From DAIPKP01 sp964539095 (GTDB taxonomy: Bacteria; Synergistota; Synergistia; Synergistales; Aminiphilaceae), in NCBI GenBank assembly GCA_964539095.1, contig CAZIFL010000013.1:6566-70565 (forward strand): a DNA stretch of 64,000 nt, given 5' to 3'. Both the position numbers and the translations under genes were made by a program. The notes beneath the pieces were generated by a model. The model did not search any database, was not told the DNA's origin, and saw nothing but the letters and a program-made list of their open reading frames with translations. Below are positions 25,978-32,731 of this stretch, in pieces. Within the stretch, counting starts at the first letter, position 1, and every line of letters begins with the position of its first letter.

Positions 25978-26014
25978 AATGATGGCCTCCTTGACCTTTT
26001 GTTCTCCTCCAGGT

Positions 26015-26033
26015 TATAGGATAGAATCCTATA
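26015..26033. promoter_or_regulatory. 19-bp palindrome between divergent ackA and tmcAL, operator candidate
   Basis: TATAGGAT-AGA-ATCCTATA is a perfect inverted repeat of 8-bp arms centred between the two divergent genes. Each arm looks like a -10 hexamer, so a protein bound here would cover both promoters. A TTGACC at 25991-25996 is placed 18 bases before the left arm and could be the -35 of the tmcAL promoter. Confidence 0.6.
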
Positions 26034-26052
26034 CTCAAGGAGGGATATTCCT

Positions 26053-27270
26053 ATGACGATATGCCGTGTGGCGGGCATCGTGGCCGAATACAACCCCCTA
26101 CACCGGGGGCATGCGTACCATATGGAGGAGACGAAGCGTACTCTCGGGGCAGAGGCCCTGGTGGTGGCGCTTTCGTCGGATTTTCTGCAGCGGGGGGAAC
26201 CCGCCTGCGTGAACAAGTGGACACGAACAGCCATGGCGCTGGAATCTGGAGCAGACCTTGTACTGGAGCTTCCCGCTCTTTTTTCCTGCCATAACGCTTC
26301 GGTCTTCGCCAATGCGGGGGTGGATATTTTGGCCGCCACAGGAGTAGTAACCCATCTCTCCTTCGGCATGGAGAACCCCGAGGCACCCCTCGAACCGCTG
26401 GTGGACATTCTATTGCAGGAGCCCCCCCATTTCAAGGCGGAGCTTCGAAGCTTTCTCAATCTCGGGCTCTCCTACGCTGAAGCCAAAAGCCGTGCCCTGG
26501 AGAGTTGCCTGCGGGGAGAGATCCTTCTTCCCCTGGGGAAACCGAATAACATTCTTGCTCTGGAGTACGTCAAGCGCGTCCGGGAGAGGAGATACCCTCT
26601 GGAGACGGTGCGTATCTGCCGTAAAGGGGGGGGGTATCATGATCCGAATCCTCAGGCTTTTTCCAGTGCCACCGCCATCCGGAGGCTCCTTTTTCAGGGG
26701 GAGATCTCCCAAGCCCTGGATCTGCTCCCCGAGAGTTCCGGCAGGCTTCTGGAGGAAGACCTTCGCCGGGAGCGCTGTATCACAAGCTTTGATACTCTTT
26801 GGCGCGTTTTCCAGGGGGTGCTACTCTCCCGATCCCTGGAGGAGCTACGCTCCTTTGCAGAGATCCGGGAGGGGTTCGAAAACCGAATCTCCCGCAGCAT
26901 GACCGAGAGCGAGAGCTGGGAGAACTTCATTGCAAGCTGCAGCACCAGACGGTACCCCCGCACCCGGGTGCAGCGTCACGCCGCCCATATTCTTCTGGGG
27001 CTGGACCACTGGACCAATCGAGCCGCCCAACGTCTGGGTCCCCCCTATATCCGGGTTCTGGGCTTCTCTTCCCAGGGAAAGGAGCTTCTTCGGGAGATGC
27101 GCACAAAAGCCACGCTCCCCATTGTATCAAAAGCCGCCTGGGGAGATCAAAAAAGTTTTGCCCATCAGGTGATGCGTTACGAACATCGCTGCGCCGCGCT
27201 TTGGGAAGTTCTGGTTCCTCACTCCCAAAAGGGGCGGGAAAAGAGGCAGCGCGTTATAGAGATTCCGTAA
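26053..27270 (+). CDS. tmcAL: tRNA(Met) cytidine acetate ligase TmcAL
   Basis: In Bacillus, TmcAL uses acetate and ATP to acetylate C34 of elongator tRNA(Met). The N-terminal nucleotidyltransferase-like domain contains GIVAEYNPLHRGH, whose HxGH motif binds ATP. The SSDFLQRGEPACVNKWTRTAMAL, KPNNILALEYV and SSATAIRRLL stretches match the family. It is 405 aa. ATG 26053 follows AAGGAGGG. Being divergent to ackA, which releases acetate, and in the same window as the tRNA-Met gene makes the function plausible. The 3' end overlaps coaD by 17 bases, tail to tail. Confidence 0.92.
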   Translation: MTICRVAGIVAEYNPLHRGHAYHMEETKRTLGAEALVVALSSDFLQRGEPACVNKWTRTAMALESGADLVLELPALFSCHNASVFANAGVDILAATGVVTHLSFGMENPEAPLEPLVDILLQEPPHFKAELRSFLNLGLSYAEAKSRALESCLRGEILLPLGKPNNILALEYVKRVRERRYPLETVRICRKGGGYHDPNPQAFSSATAIRRLLFQGEISQALDLLPESSGRLLEEDLRRERCITSFDTLWRVFQGVLLSRSLEELRSFAEIREGFENRISRSMTESESWENFIASCSTRRYPRTRVQRHAAHILLGLDHWTNRAAQRLGPPYIRVLGFSSQGKELLREMRTKATLPIVSKAAWGDQKSFAHQVMRYEHRCAALWEVLVPHSQKGREKRQRVIEIP

Positions 27271-27760
27271 AATCCTCCTCGGGGAGGGGGAATTTTTCCC
27301 GAAGCCTCCGGTAGACCCCGGGAGGAACAAGCTTCTGCACCGATCCCCCAAACCGAAAGACCTCCTTGATGGAGCGGCTGGAGAGATAGGAGTACCGCGC
27401 ATCCGTGGCGATAAAGAGGGTTTCAATCTCCGAACCGAGCTGCCGGTTCATCTGGGCGAGCTGGAACTCATATTCGAAATCCGAAAGGGCCCGAAGCCCT
27501 CGAAGAATGATCTTGCTCCGCTGTCTTCGCATGAAATCCACCAGAAGCCCTTCGAAGGAGCAGATCTTCACGTTAGGAAGATGACTCAGCGCCTCCCGGG
27601 CCATGGCCTCCCGCTCCTGGATGGTAAAGGTGGGAACCTTCTGAGGGTTGTGAAGAATGGCAAAAACGACCTCATCGAAGAGGGCGGCGGAGCGCTCCGT
27701 TATGTAGATGTGGCCGTTGGTGCAGGGATCGAAAGATCCCGGATAGACCGCACGAATCAT
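27254..27760 (-). CDS. coaD: Pantetheine-phosphate adenylyltransferase
   Basis: Fourth step of coenzyme A synthesis, adenylating 4'-phosphopantetheine. YPGSFDPCTNGH at residues 6-17 holds the (T/H)xGH-type nucleotide site, and YLSSRSIKEV near 125 the C-terminal signature. The 168-aa length is standard. Its ATG overlaps the rsmD stop by four bases, and the rsmD-coaD pair is widespread. Confidence 0.96.
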   Translation of the reverse strand: MIRAVYPGSFDPCTNGHIYITERSAALFDEVVFAILHNPQKVPTFTIQEREAMAREALSHLPNVKICSFEGLLVDFMRRQRSKIILRGLRALSDFEYEFQLAQMNRQLGSEIETLFIATDARYSYLSSRSIKEVFRFGGSVQKLVPPGVYRRLREKFPLPEEDFTESL

Positions 27761-28284
27761 CCCTGCTCCCCTCCTTCAAGAGGTTGCAGCGGCTCCGGAG
27801 AGGCGTGAAAGTAGGTGAGAAGCGTTTCGCCGTAGGACTTCTCCCGACGCTCCATATGGGGCAACCCCTGGGGGCAGGGCTCCCGTTTGCTGTGTTCCAG
27901 CACAAAGACCCCTCCAGGAGCCAGAAGAGAGGGATTGTTCTCCAGAAGTTCCATCACCGCCGGAGGCCATCCTTCGCCATAGGGGGGATCTGCAAAGATG
28001 ATGTCGAAAGAGCGCCCCTTACGGGAGAGATAGGGGACAGCACGGGCCACATGGGAGCTGACGATCTCGACCCCCAAAGGCTTTCCCTCCTGAAGGAGCT
28101 TTCCCCGCTGCTCCCGAAGAAGCTCCACCGCCACCACAGGAGATGCCCCCCGCCGGGCTGCCTCAAAGGCAATCTGCCCGGTTCCTGCGAAGAGGTCGAG
28201 AAAGGATCTTCCCTCCAGAGAACCTAGGGTGCTGAAGAGGGCAAGCTTGACCTTTCCCGAGGTGGGACGGATGCGAGAACTCAC
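27757..28284 (-). CDS. rsmD: 16S rRNA (guanine-966-N2)-methyltransferase RsmD
   Basis: Methylates G966 of 16S rRNA. Visible are RIRPTSGKVKLALFSTL near the N-terminus, the SAM motif LDLFAGTGQIAFEA near 30 and the catalytic ADPPYGEGW near 98. I place the start at GTG 28284, which overlaps the trmB stop as GTGA and follows GGGAGGAG. Then the protein is 175 aa and lacks the ISGKYRG-type lead seen in many RsmD proteins. The longer frame to 28365 would be read through trmB out of frame. Confidence 0.88.
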   Translation of the reverse strand: MSSRIRPTSGKVKLALFSTLGSLEGRSFLDLFAGTGQIAFEAARRGASPVVAVELLREQRGKLLQEGKPLGVEIVSSHVARAVPYLSRKGRSFDIIFADPPYGEGWPPAVMELLENNPSLLAPGGVFVLEHSKREPCPQGLPHMERREKSYGETLLTYFHASPEPLQPLEGGEQG

Positions 28285-29240
28285 GAGGCGGTACTCCTCC
28301 CGAGGTTTTCTTTGAAGAGATTCCCCACCTCTTCGAAAGCCTGGAGCACCGAGGGAGTGCGGCACGGCACGGTGGCAGGATCGAACTTGAGCAGAGTCTC
28401 CCCCTCCCGGGGAACCAGACGAAGATAGAACCGCTGCTGGTACCCTTCGTCGTAGGAGATGATGAGGAGCAGAAGCTCCCCTTCAGGACCTCGAAAGACT
28501 TCTTTAAGGGTCCATCCTCCGCTGCCGTTCTCGCCGGAGGCCCCAGTAAAACTCTGGAGCACTTCGGAATATGTGAGAGGGAGAACCCCCTCAAACCTGC
28601 TATGCATGGCTGCCTCCTTCGAACTCTGCTTTTCATGAAGCCAGGGGGAGCACTTCCTCACCTGTACCATGTAGGATTTTTTCCCCAGATCACGCCATTT
28701 TCTTCCGTACTTCGTTTCGAGGTGATCGGGCAGCTCCTGAAGCACCTCACCGCTCTCCAGGGCTGGATGGGCGCCGAGACGGCTCCGCACCTCTTCGGCA
28801 TACCATCCTTCGTCGGAGACAAAGGAGAAGACCCCCTTCGTCACGAGAACCCCTGCAAGAACATCCGCAAATCTGCGGGTGGTAACCCGGCGCTTGGAGT
28901 GTTTTTGTTTGGGCCAGGGACAGGGATAGTTCATATAAATAGCCTCAACCCCCTCCCCGGAAAAGCACTCCCCCAGAAGGAAGCGCACATCCCCATGCAG
29001 GAGATAGACGTTGCGAACCTCCTGCTGTCGGATACGTTTAAGGGCCTTATGAATACAGGCAAGAGAAATTTCCACACCCACCACAGGGTTTTCGGGATAT
29101 TCCTCTCCCAAGCGCATAAGAAATTCTCCGTTACCAAAGCCGATCTCCACCACCGCCTTCGTTCCCGGAAAGGCGGGAAAATGGAAGGCATCTCCCTCCA
29201 CAGAGGGAGCAAGCAGAATGTCACCGTACGTACGTTTCAT
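28281..29240 (-). CDS. trmB: tRNA (guanine-46-N7)-methyltransferase TrmB with C-terminal extension
   Basis: Makes m7G46 in tRNA. The N-terminal 205 residues are a normal TrmB: EIGFGNGEFLMRLGEEYPE (SAM site), YMNYPCPWPKQKHSKRRV, and a C-terminal FETKYGRKWRDLGKK-like stretch. Residues about 205-319 form an added domain with the run of hydrophobic strands ELLLLIISYDEGYQQRFYLRLVP. Extensions behind TrmB are known in Aquifex. The start ATG 29240 follows GGGGAGG directly or AAGGAG at 11 bases. It leads a trmB-rsmD-coaD operon. Confidence 0.9.
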   Translation of the reverse strand: MKRTYGDILLAPSVEGDAFHFPAFPGTKAVVEIGFGNGEFLMRLGEEYPENPVVGVEISLACIHKALKRIRQQEVRNVYLLHGDVRFLLGECFSGEGVEAIYMNYPCPWPKQKHSKRRVTTRRFADVLAGVLVTKGVFSFVSDEGWYAEEVRSRLGAHPALESGEVLQELPDHLETKYGRKWRDLGKKSYMVQVRKCSPWLHEKQSSKEAAMHSRFEGVLPLTYSEVLQSFTGASGENGSGGWTLKEVFRGPEGELLLLIISYDEGYQQRFYLRLVPREGETLLKFDPATVPCRTPSVLQAFEEVGNLFKENLGRSTAS

Positions 29241-29469
29241 CCTCCCCAGAACTCCTTATCTTCATATGTGCTCTCCTCGGGAAAGCCGTTTCGAAGTGCA
29301 TCTTCTCCCCAAGGCATTCTTCCAGAGAGGCCATTATACCGTTTCGGCGAAAAAAGAAAAATTTCTTTTCAAAAAGTATGATCTCCCCTCCCCCAGAGAG
29401 AAAATCTCATGAGCTTTGCGGAGCTTTGGAGAAACCTTCTAAAAACCTTACAAGAGGGTACCCCACAAG

Positions 29470-29501
29470 AAAAACCCCCGGTGCCGCAAGGCTCCCGGGG
29501 G
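29470..29501 (-). terminator. Rho-independent terminator, separated from its gene by a MITE
   Basis: On the minus strand CCCCCGG pairs with CCGGGGG, with an inner GCC/GGC stem, followed by TTTTTC. The only minus-strand gene upstream is the YbjN-like gene ending at 29830. The 290-bp element lies between that stop codon and this terminator. Confidence 0.85.
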
Positions 29502-29534
29502 AAGTGCTATTCCTGAAAGGAACAGTCGGAGATC

Positions 29535-29824
29535 CTAGTGGGCCGTTCCTGCTTATATTGTGACTTTGGTTGAACTCCAGGAGCCGGAGCTTGTGTGTTC
29601 CCGGCAGCGACCACAGTGGTCGGCGAGTGCAGCTTTGCGTCGCGGAGAGCCGGTGCTGGCACAGGACGTGCCAGCAAGCCCCAGTCGCGCCATGGACGGC
29701 GCGTCTGGGGCGACGGTTCGGAGCAGCAAAGCAAGGGAGCGGTTTCGCCACTTTCGGAGCAGAGGGAACACACAAGCGGAGGCTCCCATCCAAGATCACA
29801 CTATAACGTGGAACAGCCCACTAG
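29535..29824 (+). mobile_element. MITE-like element, copy 1 (290 bp including CTAG ends)
   Basis: The element starts CTAGTGGGCCGTTCC and ends GGAACAGCCCACTAG, so its first and last 30 or so bases are inverted repeats with a few mismatches. CTAG at both ends may be a 4-bp target duplication (IS5-type YTAR, inferred). Inside are a second paired layer (GGAGCC...TTGTGTGTTCCC with GGGAACACACAA...GGCTCC) and three local hairpins, including TGCTGGCAC/GTGCCAGCA. No frame codes for a transposase. A copy of identical length, inverted and about 90% identical by eye, is at 32422-32711. Confidence 0.88.
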
Positions 29825-29829
29825 ACGAG

Positions 29830-30390
29830 TTACTCTTCGATTTGTGCAATAATCTTTTCCGGCGTCTCGTCACTGGCGATGACCTTCATGATTCCCGGAA
29901 GGTATTCGTCCATGGTGTTCACTGCAGGATAGATGGCGTGGGTGATGAGGGGCACCGAAAGCTCCACGCCTTCAAAATCCAGACTGCTCTTGTAGCGAAT
30001 CTCTCCATCGCTGAAATCCATCTCGAAGTTCCCAATGAAAAGACCGTAGTTTGCTCGGGTAAGAAATTCCGCCATGGCCATTCTCTTGGCCTCCGGAGCT
30101 TTCATCGGAGCGATAACATAGAAGACGAACTGTTCCTGATCGACACGAATCTGCGCATAGCAGCGCGTATCTCCGTTATCCCCGGTGAAACCAACCTTGT
30201 AGAGATACTTCCCCTCTACCCTTGAGGGGTACCATCCATCGTCCGTCAGAAAGGTTCCCAGAAGATCAAAGGCCCTGAGAGCATTCTCCGTATCAGCCGC
30301 GTGAGAGCGAGGAATGCCCGCACCCAGAAGTAAAAAACAAACAGCAAGAATCATTCCCGCATTGCGCATATACCTTTTTTGCAGCACCAT
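29830..30390 (-). CDS. Secreted YbjN-like domain protein
   Basis: Residues 10-31 form a signal peptide (ILAVCFLLLGAGIPRSHA-A), so the mature protein is probably periplasmic. The rest resembles the YbjN domain, a fold shared with type III secretion chaperones: DDGWYPSRVEGKYLYKVGFTGDNG, then VFYVIAPMKAPEAKRMAMAEFLTRANYGLFIGNFEMDFSDGEIRYKSSLDF. YbjN proteins are of unclear function. The family assignment is from pattern memory and moderately certain. ATG 30390 follows AGGAGGG. A MITE starts five bases behind its stop codon, and the gene's terminator lies beyond the MITE. Confidence 0.75.
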   Translation of the reverse strand: MVLQKRYMRNAGMILAVCFLLLGAGIPRSHAADTENALRAFDLLGTFLTDDGWYPSRVEGKYLYKVGFTGDNGDTRCYAQIRVDQEQFVFYVIAPMKAPEAKRMAMAEFLTRANYGLFIGNFEMDFSDGEIRYKSSLDFEGVELSVPLITHAIYPAVNTMDEYLPGIMKVIASDETPEKIIAQIEE

Positions 30391-30407
30391 ACACGATCCC
30401 TCCTCTT

Positions 30408-30435
30408 TCTATACAAACCCTATCCTGAACACCAA
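30408..30435 (-). promoter_or_regulatory. Possible promoter of the YbjN-like gene
   Basis: On the minus strand TTGGTG (30435-30430), 16 bases and TATAGA (30413-30408) lie just before the ribosome binding site. The match is fair only. Confidence 0.4.
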
Positions 30436-30548
30436 AAAAACTCCCCCCAATTATGCCATTGCTCTAATTAAAAAACAAGGTGCATTTTCTCCTAAAAGCA
30501 TTTTTTACGATTCGCACTCCAGAAATCCTCAAAAGAGTCTCTTTGCTA

Positions 30549-30577
30549 TTGACCAACCCTCCGGGTTCGTTTATAAT
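30549..30577 (+). promoter_or_regulatory. Sigma-70-type promoter of tRNA-Pro
   Basis: TTGACC (30549-30554), a 17-base spacer and a perfect TATAAT (30572-30577) end 12 bases before the mature tRNA 5' end. Confidence 0.88.
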
Positions 30578-30589
30578 CACTCTCGTTTC

Positions 30590-30667
30590 CGGGACGTGGC
30601 GCAGTCTGGCTAGCGCACTTGCATGGGGTGCAAGGGGTCGTAGGTTCGAATCCTATCGTCCCGACCA
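30590..30667 (+). tRNA. tRNA-Pro (GGG)
   Basis: A complete 78-nt tRNA with encoded CCA. The acceptor CGGGACG pairs with CGTCCCG, the anticodon stem CTTGC/GCAAG holds the loop ATGGGGT giving GGG, and the T arm is GTAGGTTCGAATCCTAT. It has its own promoter and is followed by a strong terminator, so it is a single-gene transcript. Confidence 0.95.
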
Positions 30668-30676
30668 GAAAACACT

Positions 30677-30713
30677 GGGAGAGACTTCTGCCAAAGAAGT
30701 TTCTCCCTTTTTC
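30677..30713 (+). terminator. Rho-independent terminator of tRNA-Pro
   Basis: GGGAGAGACTTCT (30677-30689) pairs with AGAAGTTTCTCCC (30695-30707), with one G-T pair and a five-base loop, followed by TTTTTC. Some read-through could supply rsmA, for which no separate promoter is evident. Confidence 0.92.
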
Positions 30714-30781
30714 TTTCTCCTTTGGGGCGCTCCCACCACCCCGCAGAGAGAACCCACTTTACGAAGAAAGCAGGAGGGGCC

Positions 30782-31603
30782 ATGGAAAAACAACCCTCAT
30801 CGTTCAAGCATAATCGAAGAATCGGCCAGAATTTTCTTACCGACACGAACTATATCGATCTTATGCTGGCTCATGCCGCTCTGAAGCCCGAGGACTGTTG
30901 CCTCGAAGTGGGGCCAGGCCAAGGGGTGCTCACAAGAAAGCTTCTTGCTGAGACGGAAGCACAAAAAATATACGCTCTGGAGGTGGATGCGCGGCTGAAA
31001 CCCTATCTGGAGCCTCTGGCAGAGAAAGAGAGCAGGCTCTCTCTCTTCTGGGAGGATGCGGTGCGTTTCGACTATACCGTGCTGGACCCTTCCCCTACCC
31101 AGGTGATCGCGAACATCCCCTACCATATCACCACGCCCCTCCTCTGGAAGATTCTGGAGGATCTCGCCCCCCGGGGACTCTACAGTATTCTCCTCATGGT
31201 ACAGAAGGAGGCGGCTCTGCGCCTCCAGGCGGCTCCAAAGACAAAGGAGCGCTATCCGTTGGGGATAACACTCGATGCTATGGGAAAGGTCACCATACTC
31301 CGCTCGGTACCCCCCCAGGCCTTCTACCCCCGCCCCCGGGTGGATTCTGCCATTCTTCATATCCAGCTGGAGCAGCGCCGGGAGATCCCTCAGGACCGAA
31401 GATGGAGAACTCTTCTCAGCCGGGCCTTTGCCCAGCGCCGAAAAACGCTGTACAACAACCTTAAAGGATATCTCCCCTCAAAAGAGGCTCTCGAAGCATC
31501 CTGCACCGCCGCAGAAGTCTCCCTCTCCTCACGGGCGGAGGAGCTGAGCACGGATCAGTGGCTCCGCCTGCATGAAGAGATAGCAAAAAAGCTGACCCCT
31601 TGA
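30782..31603 (+). CDS. rsmA: 16S rRNA (adenine-1518/1519-N6)-dimethyltransferase
   Basis: Dimethylates two adenines in helix 45 of 16S rRNA (KsgA). The N-terminal KHNRRIGQNFLTD, the SAM motif EVGPGQGVLT near 40, the catalytic NIPYHITTPLL near 107 and the C-terminal helical domain with RAFAQRRKTLYNNL are present. ATG 30782 follows AGGAGGGG and gives 273 aa. The frame continues upstream to 30722, but that part overlaps the tRNA-Pro downstream region. It is the only plus-strand protein gene between the two MITE copies. Confidence 0.95.
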   Translation: MEKQPSSFKHNRRIGQNFLTDTNYIDLMLAHAALKPEDCCLEVGPGQGVLTRKLLAETEAQKIYALEVDARLKPYLEPLAEKESRLSLFWEDAVRFDYTVLDPSPTQVIANIPYHITTPLLWKILEDLAPRGLYSILLMVQKEAALRLQAAPKTKERYPLGITLDAMGKVTILRSVPPQAFYPRPRVDSAILHIQLEQRREIPQDRRWRTLLSRAFAQRRKTLYNNLKGYLPSKEALEASCTAAEVSLSSRAEELSTDQWLRLHEEIAKKLTP

Positions 31604-31619
31604 TGAGGTCAGCTTTTTT
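31586..31619 (+). terminator. Rho-independent terminator of rsmA
   Basis: AGCTGACC (31590-31597) pairs with GGTCAGCT (31607-31614), with A's before and T's after. The stop codon of rsmA (31601-31603) lies in the loop. The symmetrical A/T tails would also work on the opposite strand for higA. Confidence 0.93.
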
Positions 31620-31705
31620 GCTATTTTACGTTTCTCAAAGTCCTGAAGTTTGGTGGTGGTGTATCTCTGCCGAGTTCTCCCTGAAAATTTCCAAAGGGAA
31701 TATGA

Positions 31706-32068
31706 TCATACAGGAGGATGCTGTTCCGGGGAAATTCGTTTCAAATGATTGATCCGATACGCTTCGGGACTATTCATGGCATGCCAAAGATCCCAATCCT
31801 GCTGCAAACCCAACCAGAAATCCGCAGACATCCCCAAAACCCGAGAAAGGCGCAGAGCCGTATCCGGAGTCACCGAGCGCTTTCCTTTAATGATTTCGTT
31901 GAGACGAGGATAGGAGACTCCAAGACAACGAGCAAGTTCCGCCTGTGTAAGCCCCAGAGGTTTCAGGAACTCCTCGAAAAGCATCTCTCCGGGGTGTGTG
32001 GGAGGACGACTCTGAGGCAGGCGTCTCCCAACATCAGTGGTAATCTGTGATTTCGACATCGTAGGCAT
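31706..32068 (-). CDS. higA: HigA-type antitoxin
   Basis: XRE-family DNA-binding antitoxin of the HigBA module. The core PPTHPGEMLFEEFLKPLGLTQAELARCLGVSYPRLNEIIKGKRSVTPDTALRLSRVLGMSADFWLGLQQ is the classical HigA pattern, with the helix-turn-helix at about 39-62. The 120-aa form starts at ATG 32068 behind GGAGGAAGG. It overlaps higB by 35 bases, so translation of toxin and antitoxin is coupled. It probably represses the operon through the palindrome at 32337-32355. Confidence 0.93.
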   Translation of the reverse strand: MPTMSKSQITTDVGRRLPQSRPPTHPGEMLFEEFLKPLGLTQAELARCLGVSYPRLNEIIKGKRSVTPDTALRLSRVLGMSADFWLGLQQDWDLWHAMNSPEAYRINHLKRISPEQHPPV

Positions 32069-32327
32069 GGCCTTCCTCCCATCTGAAACAAATTCGATAC
32101 TTTTGATTGATGCGGATGCTGTATTGATGCTCTCGGTCTCCTTTGAGGCGTTCCAGCCTATTTCCGGGAGGCACGTTAAGCTCGTGGATCTCCCGAACCC
32201 TGTTGATTTGATCCAATTTTCGACGGGCCACCGGCCACACAGAACCGGGGTAGCATCTTCGAGCTGTCTGGGATGCTACACCATCAAAAATATCCTCTGT
32301 ACCAGCGGAGCCGAAGGATCGTATCAT
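32034..32327 (-). CDS. higB: HigB-type RelE-superfamily toxin
   Basis: Ribosome-dependent mRNA endonuclease of the HigB group. The 97-aa protein has the family blocks ARRKLDQINRVREIHELNVPPGNRLERLKGDREHQYSIRINQKYRICFRW and DVEITDYH, which carry the basic and aromatic active-site residues. The toxin precedes the antitoxin, the typical HigBA order. The -10 element ends seven bases before the ATG, so the mRNA should be leaderless or nearly so. The pair lies between two MITE copies, in keeping with an acquired module. Confidence 0.93.
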   Translation of the reverse strand: MIRSFGSAGTEDIFDGVASQTARRCYPGSVWPVARRKLDQINRVREIHELNVPPGNRLERLKGDREHQYSIRINQKYRICFRWEEGHAYDVEITDYH

Positions 32328-32334
32328 AGGTCAT

Positions 32335-32363
32335 AGTATAACGGGGTTCGTTATAGAGATCAA
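32335..32363 (-). promoter_or_regulatory. Promoter of higBA
   Basis: On the minus strand TTGATC (32363-32358), a 17-base spacer and TATACT (32340-32335). The predicted start of transcription falls at or one base before the higB ATG at 32327. Confidence 0.78.
32337..32355. promoter_or_regulatory. Palindromic operator candidate for HigA
   Basis: TATAACG-GGGTT-CGTTATA is a perfect inverted repeat with 7-bp arms. It fills the spacer between the -35 and -10 boxes of the higBA promoter, exactly where an autorepressor would block RNA polymerase. HigA proteins are known to bind such short palindromes. Confidence 0.72.
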
Positions 32364-32386
32364 GCCAACCATCACGAGGGAGCAGC

Positions 32387-32418
32387 AAAAAAGCTGACCC
32401 CCTAAAGGAGCCAGCTTT
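32387..32418 (-). terminator. Terminator of the OTC gene, separated from it by a MITE
   Basis: On the minus strand AGCTGGCTCC pairs with GGGGGTCAGCT, with wobbles, and is followed by six T. The nearest upstream minus-strand gene is OTC, whose stop is at 32732, on the other side of the MITE. The arrangement repeats that at 29470-29830. Confidence 0.75.
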
Positions 32419-32421
32419 GGC

Positions 32422-32711
32422 CTAGTGGACTGTTCCACGTTATAATGTGCCCTTGGATGGGAGCCTCCGCTTGTGTGTCCCCTCTGCTCCCGAGTGGTCG
32501 AACCGCTCCCTTGCTTTGCTGCTCCGAACCGTCACCCCAGACGCGCCGTCCAGCTGCGCGACTGGGGTTTGCTGGCACGTCCTGTGCCAGCACCGGTTCT
32601 CCGCGACGCAAAGCTGCACTCGCCGACCACTATGCTCGCTGCCGGGAACACACAAGCTCCGGCTCCTGGAGTTCACCCAAAGCCACAATATAAGCAGGAA
32701 CGACCCACTAG
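32422..32711 (-). mobile_element. MITE-like element, copy 2 (290 bp, inverted relative to copy 1)
   Basis: Reverse complement of copy 1 with about 20 differences and small compensating indels over 290 bases. It too is bounded by CTAG and has the same inverted termini (CTAGTGGACTGTTCC and CGTTCC...CCCACTAG, read on plus). Differences within local stems suggest some age. It starts 20 bases behind the stop codon of the OTC gene and has no coding capacity for a transposase. Confidence 0.88.
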
Positions 32712-32731
32712 CAACTAACCACGTATAGCTT

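Noticed and set aside
29560..30225. 221-aa plus-strand frame across MITE copy 1 and the YbjN-like gene
   Set aside because: It joins the repeat with antisense of a gene that has a signal peptide and ribosome binding site. The repeat has stops or short frames elsewhere and no transposase motifs.
32447..32728. Short frames of 80-93 aa inside MITE copy 2
   Set aside because: All six frames of the folded repeat give Arg/Pro/Ser-rich peptides that follow from its GC-rich inverted structure, with no start signals.
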